A DNA stretch of 64,000 nt from an uncultured Oscillospiraceae bacterium (GTDB lineage Bacteria; Bacillota; Clostridia; Oscillospirales; Oscillospiraceae), in contig CAJURY010000009.1 in NCBI GenBank assembly GCA_910589155.1, forward strand, positions 1 to 64,000, given 5' to 3'. The notes under the pieces are model-generated. The model did not search any database. It was not told where the DNA came from and worked only from the letters and a program-made list of their open reading frames with translations. The translations under genes and the position numbers were made by a program. Of this stretch, positions 50,328-58,135 are shown piece by piece (positions within the stretch are counted from its first letter, which is position 1; the number at the start of each line of letters is the position of its first letter).

Positions 50328-51245
50328 ATGGCTGAAGCAATTTTGGATTATGCCGGCGGTGAAATCCGGGCGCGTCTTGAAAAATCCCATAAAACGCTGG
50401 TGCAAAACGTTTCCTTTACCATTTGCGCCGGGGAAAGTCTGGCGCTCATTGGGGAAACCGGCTCCGGCAAAACTATGATAGCGCTGTCCATACTTGGCGT
50501 GCTGCCGGAAAACGTAGGGCAAAGGGGTGGGCGCGTTGCTTTTTGCGGCAGAGAATTGCGCCCTGGCCGGACGCTTCGCAGGCTCCTTGGGGTTGAAATT
50601 GTGTATATTCCCCAAAACGGCGGGGAAGCCCTGAATCCCTCCAAAAAAGTGAAGCACCATCTTTACGACAGCTTGAAAAAAATGCGGGTACCCGGCGCGG
50701 CGCTACACCGGACAGCTTGCGAAAAGCTGTCCGCCGCTGGTTTTATGGAGACGGAGGAAATCATGGAGCTGTATCCATTTCAGCTTTCCGGGGGGATGGC
50801 GCAGCGAGTGACCATCGCCCTGGCCGCCTGCTCCAGGGCAAAGCTTATCCTTGCGGACGAACCCACCAACGGACTGGACATGGAGGCAAAAGCGGCTTTT
50901 ATGGCGCAGCTAAACGGACTTTTTCCCCAGGCGGCTAAGCTGGTGATTACCCACGATATTTCTGTCGCGGCGCTGTGCGATCAGGCGCTTGTGCTTTGCG
51001 GGGGTAAAATGCTGGAAACTGGGCGTGCGGCGGCGCTGTTAAAAACCCCCCGGCATCCGTATACCAGAGCGCTTTTGGACGCGCTGGTGGAAAATGGAAT
51101 GCAGGAGACGAAGCTTTTGCGGCAGGAAACAGGCTTTTGTCCGTTTTACAAACGGTGCCCCAAGGCGGACGAGCAATGCCGAAGACAGATGCGGCGGCAA
51201 TGCGATGGCCAGGTGGAATGGTGGTGCAATTATGATTTATCTTGA
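50328..51245 (+). CDS. Opp/Nik-type ABC transporter ATPase (first)
   Basis: A 305-residue ATPase of the oligopeptide/nickel importer family (OppD/NikD-like). Walker A GETGSGKT, signature LSGGMAQRV and Walker B LILADEPTNGLD are intact. The C-terminal extension carries closely spaced cysteines (FCPFYKRCPKADEQC and more), typical of the oligopeptide-transporter C-terminal domain and possibly metal-cluster binding. Start ATG 50328 has GGAG seven bases upstream. It overlaps the next ATPase gene by 14 bases. Confidence 0.9.
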   Translation: MAEAILDYAGGEIRARLEKSHKTLVQNVSFTICAGESLALIGETGSGKTMIALSILGVLPENVGQRGGRVAFCGRELRPGRTLRRLLGVEIVYIPQNGGEALNPSKKVKHHLYDSLKKMRVPGAALHRTACEKLSAAGFMETEEIMELYPFQLSGGMAQRVTIALAACSRAKLILADEPTNGLDMEAKAAFMAQLNGLFPQAAKLVITHDISVAALCDQALVLCGGKMLETGRAAALLKTPRHPYTRALLDALVENGMQETKLLRQETGFCPFYKRCPKADEQCRRQMRRQCDGQVEWWCNYDLS

Positions 51246-51912
51246 AAATTTGAAAAAGTCCTTTGGAGAAAAGCGGATTTTTGAGAATTTGACCATGACG
51301 ATTCCTCAAGGGGAAATTGTGGGAATTTACGGAAAAAGCGGCGTTGGTAAATCTACGCTGGCAAAGGTACTCTGTGGCGTGCAGAAGCCCGACGGCGGCG
51401 CAGTTTATCTGGAGGACAAGCTGCTGTGTTCGGCAAAAACGCCCTATGACCGAAAGCTTGGGGTGCAGATTCAAATGGTCTACCAGCAGCCCTATGCCAC
51501 CCTCGACCCCCGGCAAAAGCTGTACGACGGCTTTTTGGAGCTTATTCACTACCACCATTTTGCGAAAAGTAAGGCGGAGGCTTTGAGGCTGACCCACGAT
51601 CTTTTAGAAGAAGTGGGACTGGAGCGGGATATTTTGTTTCACCTGCCCCATCAGATTTCCGGGGGAGAAGCCCAGAGAATCGCCATCGCAAGGTGCTTGC
51701 TGTTCCAGCCAAAGCTGCTTATTTTGGACGAAGCGACTTCCATGCTGGACGTCATGACCCAGGCCAACGTTTTGGCGTTGGTACGCCGGGTGATGAAAAA
51801 AAGGGGCGGCTCTGTGATGCTCATCAGTCATGACGAAGGGTTAGTTCCCTATTTTTGTAATAGCGTTTATCATTTCGAGAATTTTCAATTGAAGGAGCAC
51901 GAAAATCCATGA
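51232..51912 (+). CDS. Opp/Nik-type ABC transporter ATPase (second)
   Basis: A 226-residue ATPase, OppF/NikE-like, shorter than its neighbour because it lacks the C-terminal oligopeptide domain. Walker A GKSGVGKS, the Q-loop VYQQPYATLDPRQ, signature ISGGEAQRI and Walker B LLILDEATSMLD are intact. It starts inside the end of the first ATPase gene and overlaps the binding-protein gene by four bases (ATGA), so the operon is tightly coupled. Confidence 0.9.
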   Translation: MIYLENLKKSFGEKRIFENLTMTIPQGEIVGIYGKSGVGKSTLAKVLCGVQKPDGGAVYLEDKLLCSAKTPYDRKLGVQIQMVYQQPYATLDPRQKLYDGFLELIHYHHFAKSKAEALRLTHDLLEEVGLERDILFHLPHQISGGEAQRIAIARCLLFQPKLLILDEATSMLDVMTQANVLALVRRVMKKRGGSVMLISHDEGLVPYFCNSVYHFENFQLKEHENP

Positions 51913-53561
51913 AAAAAGTACTTGCGCTGCTGCTGGCGGCGATACTAACCCTTTCTTTTTCCGCCTGCGGCGGCGCCACGAATCCGACGACGCCTTCTAC
52001 CGAAGCGCCAACGGAGTCGGGCTATTCTATTTCTCAAATTACCATCGGCACGACCTCTGCGATTGAGACCGCAACCCGTGAGGAGTACGCTTTCGATATG
52101 CTGTCCAGCGGCGTTTCCCAGCCGCCTTTGGTGTATCAGGATTTAAGCGGCGAATATCACCCCTTGCTGGCTTCCTTTGAAACAGCCGACGCTACGACTT
52201 GGGTCTATACCGTTACAGAGGGCATGACCTGGTCGGACGGAGCACCTGTAACAGCGGAGGACATTTTGTTTACGCTGGAGCGCGAACAGGCCAACGGCGG
52301 CGCGGTTTTTGAAGCCCAAACGGACAGCGAAGGTAAGACCACCGAGGCAAAATATACAGGCTATACCCTGTCTGACGATAAAAGAAGCATCTCTTTGACG
52401 CTGGCTTCTCCCAATGTCCGAGAATTGAGCAATATGACCACCTTCCGGGTGATGCCCAAGCATATTTATGAGGGGAAGGAGACTGTGACGGCGGCGGAAG
52501 CCAGAATCAGCTGCGGACCTTATGTGCTGGAAAGCTTTCAAAAGGAAGCGGGTACTTTGACTTTTACTGTGAATCCATATTATCCGCAAAAGCCCAATGT
52601 GGAGAAAATTGTCTATCAGCTTTTTGGCAACGGGGATACCATGTATCTGGCGCTGCAAAGCGGCGATTTAGATATGGTATGGAATTATTCCGCCGGCGTG
52701 GCCGGAACCTATCAGGAAATTCTGGCGAACGACGATCAGATTGCCCTTGTCAATGTGGCGGCGGCCAACGCTCCCGCTGTGCTGGCCTTCAACAACGCAA
52801 AGGGATTGTTTGCCGATGAAAATTTGCGCAAGGCGGTTTCTTACGCTTTGGACTACAGCGCGTTCCAGACCTATTTTGGCAGCGCCTATGCGGAAATTCC
52901 CAACCGGGGCTTCGTCCCCGCCACGATAGTGGGCTATCAAGAAACGGAAAAGCTGGAAACCAATCTGGAAACTGCGGCAAGCTTCATGGAAGCCGCCGGT
53001 TACACAGGCAAAAATGAAGATGGCTTCTATGTGAATGCCGATGGAGACATTGCAAGTTTCACGCTGACGGTAAACGCTGGGAAGGAAACCCAGGTGGGCT
53101 ATGGAGAGCTGATCAAAACCCAGTTGGAAAACTTCGGAATCCAGGTTGTTTTGGATACCTTGGACGGCGATTCCTATAACGCCAAGACCAGCAATAAGTT
53201 CTCTGAGAACAATATCACCATGGAAGCCGCTATTTACGGCTATACCGCCGCAGGTATGGGCATGGGCGGCGGCCTCGCCTCCATCTATGTGGATGGAACC
53301 CATCCGGTGCAAGGAGGCTGTCAGGTCTATGACAAACAATTTGGGGAAATTCTTGTGGAGCTTGGCGGCGCGACAACGCTGGATGCGTACTACGAAAGCG
53401 CGGGAAAGCTGCAAAATTACTACGCCGAGCACCTGCCGTTTCTTGCGCTGTACTGGGACAATATGATGTTTGCTTACGCTGCAAAGCTGAACAATCTCAC
53501 TGTGGATGCGGTATTTGGCTTAAACAATGTAAATAACTGGTTTACGATTACAGAAAAATAA
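51909..53561 (+). CDS. Extracellular solute-binding lipoprotein, family 5
   Basis: A 550-residue SBP_bac_5 lipoprotein: signal peptide with lipobox LSFSAC (Cys20), a PTTPSTEAPTES linker and the family 5 fold (VYTVTEGMTWSDGAPVTAEDILFTLE, RKAVSYALDYSAF). Family members bind peptides, nickel chelates, haem or opines; the ligand cannot be read from the sequence. The FmdE gene and the metal-type operator-like palindrome of this operon favour a metal chelate over peptides. This is inference. Confidence 0.92.
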   Translation: MKKVLALLLAAILTLSFSACGGATNPTTPSTEAPTESGYSISQITIGTTSAIETATREEYAFDMLSSGVSQPPLVYQDLSGEYHPLLASFETADATTWVYTVTEGMTWSDGAPVTAEDILFTLEREQANGGAVFEAQTDSEGKTTEAKYTGYTLSDDKRSISLTLASPNVRELSNMTTFRVMPKHIYEGKETVTAAEARISCGPYVLESFQKEAGTLTFTVNPYYPQKPNVEKIVYQLFGNGDTMYLALQSGDLDMVWNYSAGVAGTYQEILANDDQIALVNVAAANAPAVLAFNNAKGLFADENLRKAVSYALDYSAFQTYFGSAYAEIPNRGFVPATIVGYQETEKLETNLETAASFMEAAGYTGKNEDGFYVNADGDIASFTLTVNAGKETQVGYGELIKTQLENFGIQVVLDTLDGDSYNAKTSNKFSENNITMEAAIYGYTAAGMGMGGGLASIYVDGTHPVQGGCQVYDKQFGEILVELGGATTLDAYYESAGKLQNYYAEHLPFLALYWDNMMFAYAAKLNNLTVDAVFGLNNVNNWFTITEK

Positions 53562-53579
53562 GAAAAAGGAGGCGCAGCA

Positions 53580-54557
53580 GTGAAAAAATACGGAAAAAAT
53601 ATTTTGCTTGCACTGGTGTGCTTCCTTTTTATTGTAGCGTTGAACTTTTTCCTCCCCCGGCTTTTGCCAGGGGATCCCGTCGCCTATCTCACGGGCTTTG
53701 ACGAGGAGAACATGAGCGCGGCGCAGATGGAAAGCTACCGGCAAGCCTTGCATCTGGACAAGCCTGTGGTTGTGCAGTTTGGATACTACCTTCGCTCGCT
53801 GGCGGACGGCACCTTAGGCTTTTCTTTCCAGAAAAACGCTGCGGTTTCCAGCCTCATCGGCCAGCGGCTGGGGTATACCCTGCAAATTACCTTACCGGCG
53901 GTGGCGCTAAGTACCCTTTTGGGTCTAATCTGGGGGCTTCACTGCGGATTTTGCAAAAACACCTTGACGGACAGGCTGTCCACTTCATTTTTAATTCTTT
54001 TGAATACTGTCCCCATTTTTTTAATTGGGCTGGCGCTGATGCTTGTTTTCTGCTTTCAAAACCGGCTGCTTCCTTACGCCGGTCTGAATACTGCCGGCGT
54101 TCTTCCCAATACCCCTGCGTTTTACTGGGATAGACTGCGTCACCTGATTTTGCCAATTCTAACGTTGACGCTTGCCACCGCGCCCTCCCGTTTTTTGCTC
54201 ATGCGGAACACAGCGGCAAAAATATCCGCTGAAAAATACGTGCTGTACGCAAGGCAGCGAGGCTTGTCCAACCATAAGATCAAATTTGGCTATGTGCTGA
54301 AAAACATTGCGCAGCCCTTTTTAGCCATGGTGGGCATGAGCGTCAGTACCTGCGTGGGCGGGTCTTTGATTATTGAAAACCTTTTTTCTGTAAACGGCAT
54401 GGGAAAGCTTTTGACCGACGCGGTGTATACGCTGGATTATCCCTTAATGCAGGGAATTTTATTTGTGACTGCCGGCATTATGGCAATTTCCATGATTGGC
54501 ACGGATCTTTTGTGCATTTTGATTGATCCGAAAGTGAGATTGGGGGAAGCGCTGTGA
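53580..54557 (+). CDS. Opp/Nik-type ABC permease (NikB/OppB-like)
   Basis: A 325-residue inner-membrane permease of the binding-protein-dependent transport family. It has a long periplasmic loop after the first helix and the EAA-type cytoplasmic loop (MRNTAAKISAEKYVLYARQRGLS). It shows the OppB hallmarks LPGDPVAYLTG near the N-terminus and VNGMGKLLTDAV near the C-terminus. GTG 53580 follows AAAGGAGG. It overlaps the next permease gene by four bases. Confidence 0.92.
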   Translation: MKKYGKNILLALVCFLFIVALNFFLPRLLPGDPVAYLTGFDEENMSAAQMESYRQALHLDKPVVVQFGYYLRSLADGTLGFSFQKNAAVSSLIGQRLGYTLQITLPAVALSTLLGLIWGLHCGFCKNTLTDRLSTSFLILLNTVPIFLIGLALMLVFCFQNRLLPYAGLNTAGVLPNTPAFYWDRLRHLILPILTLTLATAPSRFLLMRNTAAKISAEKYVLYARQRGLSNHKIKFGYVLKNIAQPFLAMVGMSVSTCVGGSLIIENLFSVNGMGKLLTDAVYTLDYPLMQGILFVTAGIMAISMIGTDLLCILIDPKVRLGEAL

Positions 54558-55363
54558 TCAAACGATTGTTTTCCCTGTTTTTTGGGCTGTTTCTACTGCT
54601 TTTGTTTTTGACAGCGGCAATTTTTCCGGGCTTGTTTACAGCCTACGGACAAAAGGAAATGTTTGCGCCTTGGCTTACGCCGGAGGCGGAGCATCTTTTG
54701 GGAACCAACGCTTTGGGCTACGATATTTTCACGGAGTTGGTTTACGGCGCGAAGGAAACCCTTTTCGTCGGCGTTTGCAGCAGTGTGCTTACCTTGTTTC
54801 TGGGCGCGGCGATTGGTACGCTATCTGGAGCCAAAGGATTTGTGGGCGGCGTTTTCAATGGACTTATCCACATTTTTGCGCTGCTTCCAAAGCTCGTTAC
54901 CCTGATTGTGTTGGCGGCTTTTGTTGGCAGCTCCAGTTGGAACCTGATTCTCCTCATTGCCGCCTTTGGCTGGGTGGGAACGGCCAGAGCGGTGCGGGCG
55001 CGGGTGGTGCATCTCAAAGTCCAGCCCTTTGTGGAAAACTGCGTCATTCAGGGCTACAGTCCCTGGCACATTGCGGTGCGGCACATTGTCCCCAATCTTT
55101 CCGACGTGCTGCTATCCCGGTTTTTGCTGGGGGTCAATAGCTGCATCATGATGGAATCCACGTTGAGCTTTTTGGGCTTTGGAGACCTGTATCACCCCAC
55201 CTGGGGGACGATGATGAACTTTGCCTATAAGCGCGGGGCGTTTTTACGGCAGGCGTACCACTATCTGCTTTCGCCAGGAGTATGTATCATGCTCCTTTCC
55301 ATGGCGTTTTTCTTTATGAGCCTGTACTTTGAGCGTAGGCGAACCACGATTCAAGAGCCTTAG
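54554..55363 (+). CDS. Opp/Nik-type ABC permease (NikC/OppC-like)
   Basis: A 269-residue partner permease. LLGTNALGYDIFTELVYGAKETLFVG is the OppC/NikC N-terminal signature, and RARVVHLKVQPFVENCVIQGYSPW is the EAA loop. ESTLSFLGFGDLYHPTWGTMM closes the domain. GTG 54554 overlaps the upstream stop (GTGA). With the first permease, two ATPases and the lipoprotein it completes an importer. Confidence 0.92.
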   Translation: MIKRLFSLFFGLFLLLLFLTAAIFPGLFTAYGQKEMFAPWLTPEAEHLLGTNALGYDIFTELVYGAKETLFVGVCSSVLTLFLGAAIGTLSGAKGFVGGVFNGLIHIFALLPKLVTLIVLAAFVGSSSWNLILLIAAFGWVGTARAVRARVVHLKVQPFVENCVIQGYSPWHIAVRHIVPNLSDVLLSRFLLGVNSCIMMESTLSFLGFGDLYHPTWGTMMNFAYKRGAFLRQAYHYLLSPGVCIMLLSMAFFFMSLYFERRRTTIQEP

Positions 55364-55376
55364 GAGGAATTTTTAT

Positions 55377-55895
55377 ATGGGAGACCTTTGGGAAAAATGC
55401 GTTGCCTTTCACGGACACGCCTGCGGCGGGCTGGCCGTGGGGTTTCAGGCAAGCTTGTACGCGCAGGAGCTTTTGGACTGCGCCCGGGCGGCGGATGAGG
55501 AAATCGTCTGCGTTTCAGAAAACGACGCCTGCGGGGTGGACGCCATTCAGGTAGTTTTAGGCTGCACCGTGGGAAAGGGAAACCTGATTTTCCAAATGCA
55601 GGGGAAAAACGCTTTTTGCTTTTACCGCCGGGATACGGGAAAGTCCATCCGGCTCGTGCTTCGCGGAACCCCGGAAAAAACCAGAGAAGAACGTCTCGCA
55701 TGGCTGATGCACGGCGACTATCATGAAATGTTTGATGTGAAAGAAGCGGCTTTGCCCGTACCGGAGAAAGCGCGGATTTTCAAAACCTATACCTGCGCGC
55801 TGTGTAAAGAGCGGGTGGCGGAAAGTCATGCTCGTTTGCAAAACGGCGAAATTGTCTGCGGCGCGTGCTTTTCGGCATATACAAGGGGATTGTAA
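55377..55895 (+). CDS. FmdE-family protein with C-terminal zinc ribbon
   Basis: A 172-residue cytoplasmic protein. The N-terminal FmdE domain shows FHGHACGGLAVGFQAS (~residues 10-25) and a CVSENDACGVDAIQVVLGCT block. The C-terminus has paired CALC and CGAC cysteines (~140-167) resembling a zinc ribbon. FmdE proteins were named from molybdenum formylmethanofuran dehydrogenase operons and bind metals or metal cofactors; their reaction is unsettled. GGAGG precedes ATG 55377, right behind the transporter genes, so it may handle the imported metal. Confidence 0.85.
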   Translation: MGDLWEKCVAFHGHACGGLAVGFQASLYAQELLDCARAADEEIVCVSENDACGVDAIQVVLGCTVGKGNLIFQMQGKNAFCFYRRDTGKSIRLVLRGTPEKTREERLAWLMHGDYHEMFDVKEAALPVPEKARIFKTYTCALCKERVAESHARLQNGEIVCGACFSAYTRGL

Positions 55896-56674
55896 TGGAA
55901 AAACCTTTTGATGAGATCCATGCCAGCCTGAAAAGCCAACTTTGCGGTTACCCAGTGGAGGTGGAGGATGCTCCGGCGGTGGCGAGCGCGCGCAGCAGGA
56001 AAGATTATGAAGGATTTTTAACCCTTGGCAAGGCGCTTTCCCGACAGCTTCGGTACCGAGAAGCCATTGCGGCCTACACCGCCGCCCTGGCGCTTCGACC
56101 TAAAGATTTGCCGGCGTTGCGGCTGCGGGCCGGACGATACCTCACTACCTTGCAGTGGGACTTAGCCATGGAGGATTTTGAACGCTGTATCACGCTTGGG
56201 GGCGACCCATTGGACTGCCAGTATCGCATAGGGTTGGCTTCTTATTACGCCGGACAGTTTCATGCGGCCATGGAATGGTTTGAAAGTTGTATGCCCCTTT
56301 GCGACGATGAAATGGGCGTTGCGATTATTTACTGGCACGCCCTCAGCGCTTACCGGTCCGGCAAGGAACCCACGCTTTTAAAAGGGTATCGACCCGGTAT
56401 GAACGTAGGACATCACACTGCCTATGAGAAAGCGGCGCGGGTATTTGCTGGGGAAAGTACGGCTGAGTCCCTGCTTGCCCAATGCGACAAAGAACCGGAA
56501 GATCTGGAAGCGGTGATTGCCATGTACGGCGTGTACCGCTATTTGGGTGGGCAGGAGGAAAGCTTGCTGCAACAGATTTTAAAGCGGGACGGCTTTTGGC
56601 CGTGTTTTTCCTATCTTGCCGCGTGGAACGACCATCAAAATCAAAAAGAACTGAATTTTTTACCAGCTTTATGA
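55895..56674 (+). CDS. TPR-repeat protein of unknown role
   Basis: A 259-residue soluble protein with two to three tetratricopeptide repeats (about residues 40-145; YREAIAAYTAALALRPKDLPALRLRAGRYL, then WDLAMEDFERCITLGG). The rest is helical without a known domain. ATG 55895 overlaps the FmdE stop by one base and has AAGGGGA upstream, so it belongs to the transporter operon. It may act as a scaffold for the FmdE protein or transporter. A terminator follows it. Confidence 0.75.
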   Translation: MEKPFDEIHASLKSQLCGYPVEVEDAPAVASARSRKDYEGFLTLGKALSRQLRYREAIAAYTAALALRPKDLPALRLRAGRYLTTLQWDLAMEDFERCITLGGDPLDCQYRIGLASYYAGQFHAAMEWFESCMPLCDDEMGVAIIYWHALSAYRSGKEPTLLKGYRPGMNVGHHTAYEKAARVFAGESTAESLLAQCDKEPEDLEAVIAMYGVYRYLGGQEESLLQQILKRDGFWPCFSYLAAWNDHQNQKELNFLPAL

Positions 56675-56688
56675 TAGGATGCATCCGG

Positions 56689-56733
56689 TATGACCTTGTT
56701 CGTCGGCAAGGGATTGTCGGATGCATTTTTGCT
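56689..56733 (+). terminator. Terminator of the transporter operon
   Basis: An outer stem ATGCATCCG/CGGATGCAT encloses an inner CCTTG/CAAGG hairpin and is followed by TTTTT, 15 bases after the TPR gene. Confidence 0.85.
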
Positions 56734-56877
56734 CGTTGACGAATGGCGTCAAAAATTGTAGAATAAAGACGGGAAGTTTTTAAAAGTTTTTTTGAGAGAC
56801 TGCGAAAAATGCCGCCGGAAGAGGTTGTTCTTTATGAATGCTCTATCCTGCGCGGTTTTGGAAGCGAGGAAGAACGT

Positions 56878-57750
56878 ATGGACAATCGGTTTGCTATTTC
56901 CGATGAAGAATATCAAGTGATTTTGCAGGAAATGACCGGCGGCGAATTTGCCCGCTATGATACGCTGCTGGCCGCCGCTCAGCGACTCATTGAGCCGTAC
57001 TGCAAAAGCCGCTGCGGGGCTACCACCGACGCTTGGGAAGAGATCCGGCAAGAGGCATTGTTTCGGATTTTCCGAGGGTGTGAGAACAGCTTTTTCTACG
57101 GCAATTTGCAGGAGGAAAAAGGCGCGGTGGCGCTGACTCGCTGGATTTACCGGGTTACGGCCAACTGCCTGAAAGATTACTGGGCCAGCGCCAAGCGGCA
57201 AAGCGAAGGGCGTCTGGCGCTGCTGTCCGCTATCTTGCAGCAAAACGGCATTCCAGCGGATTTAGACGAGGACGGCCTGCGATTGGCGGGTTGGCGTGTG
57301 ACGGAAGGCGCGCCAAGAGAGCACGGCCTTTATGCCGCCGCTACCGGTCTGGAGGATGGACAAGACGCAGTGAAAGACCGCGTCGCCGCCGCCTTCGAGA
57401 CAATTTTAAAAACCAGGGCGGAACTGCACGTGGTACTGGCGTGGCTTGCGGTAAATCTTTTGATTTACATACAGGAGGTGCCCCGGCATGAAGCGGTGGA
57501 GCAGGTAGCGGGCAGCGACTGCACTTTAACGCAGTGGATGCAGTGCATTTTGCTCCAGACTCAGCAAATTGACTGGCTCCGGCTGGAGCCTGCGGCTTTT
57601 TATCCTCTTGCCCAGCGTTTGGAGGAAACAGGGCCGGGAGGGAAGCTATTGGGAGACTGCCGCTTTTCTGATTTTACCAGTGAGAATGTAAGAACCTTTC
57701 TCTCCAAAGCAATCAGCAAACGAAACGCCAATCTTAGGAAAGGATGTTGA
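56878..57750 (+). CDS. Divergent sigma-70-like protein
   Basis: A 290-residue protein with a recognisable sigma region 2 at about residues 55-120: DAWEEIRQEALFRIFRG, then ALTRWIYRVTANCLKDYWASAKRQ. These match the core-binding and -10 recognition helices of ECF-like factors. The remaining ~170 residues are helical and do not show a clear region 4 helix-turn-helix. Start ATG 56878 has GAGGAAG upstream; an in-frame ATG at 56809 is possible. The next gene encodes a zinc-finger anti-sigma-like protein, which supports the call. Confidence 0.65.
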   Translation: MDNRFAISDEEYQVILQEMTGGEFARYDTLLAAAQRLIEPYCKSRCGATTDAWEEIRQEALFRIFRGCENSFFYGNLQEEKGAVALTRWIYRVTANCLKDYWASAKRQSEGRLALLSAILQQNGIPADLDEDGLRLAGWRVTEGAPREHGLYAAATGLEDGQDAVKDRVAAAFETILKTRAELHVVLAWLAVNLLIYIQEVPRHEAVEQVAGSDCTLTQWMQCILLQTQQIDWLRLEPAAFYPLAQRLEETGPGGKLLGDCRFSDFTSENVRTFLSKAISKRNANLRKGC

Positions 57751-57752
57751 CT

Positions 57753-58040
57753 ATGAATTGCCTGTGTGAAGAAGATATTTTGCTGGCTGTGGCCTGCCGG
57801 GATCTCAGCGAGGAAAATCGTCGGCGCATTGCCAGAGTAAACGCCCACGCGCGACAGTGCGGCGCGTGCAAAGAGCGGTTGGCCGCCGCTGAGACGCTGT
57901 ATACCGTATTTGCAGCCAAAGAACGCGCCGCGGAAAATCCCGCCTTGCAGCAGGAACTGGAAAGCTCCATGATTTTGTTTTTGCAGATGGAGCGAACATT
58001 ATGCCGAGAAATAGAATATGAAACAAAGCCGCTCTTGTAG
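57753..58040 (+). CDS. Zinc-finger anti-sigma-like protein
   Basis: A 95-residue protein. An N-terminal acidic helix (CEEDILLAVACRDLSEENRRRI) is followed by H32-x3-C36-x2-C39 (in HARQCGACKERL). This is the layout of the ZAS/zf-HC2 anti-sigma domain. It has no membrane helix, so it would be a soluble regulator of the adjacent sigma-like protein. ATG 57753 follows AGGAAAGG and lies three bases after that gene; an ATG at 57744 would overlap it. Confidence 0.7.
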   Translation: MNCLCEEDILLAVACRDLSEENRRRIARVNAHARQCGACKERLAAAETLYTVFAAKERAAENPALQQELESSMILFLQMERTLCREIEYETKPLL

Positions 58041-58060
58041 ACGTACGGGGGCGGCTTTGT
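58022..58060 (+). terminator. Hairpin after the anti-sigma-like gene
   Basis: AAAGCCGC pairs with GCGGCTTT around a 17-base loop, overlapping the last codons, with GTTT after it. A moderate intrinsic terminator. Confidence 0.5.
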
Positions 58061-58135
58061 TTCAGGAAAAAATCAGTTGCAAATGCCGACGATTTTCGTT
58101 ACAATAGAGAAAACTTCAACTGTGAGGTACGGAAG

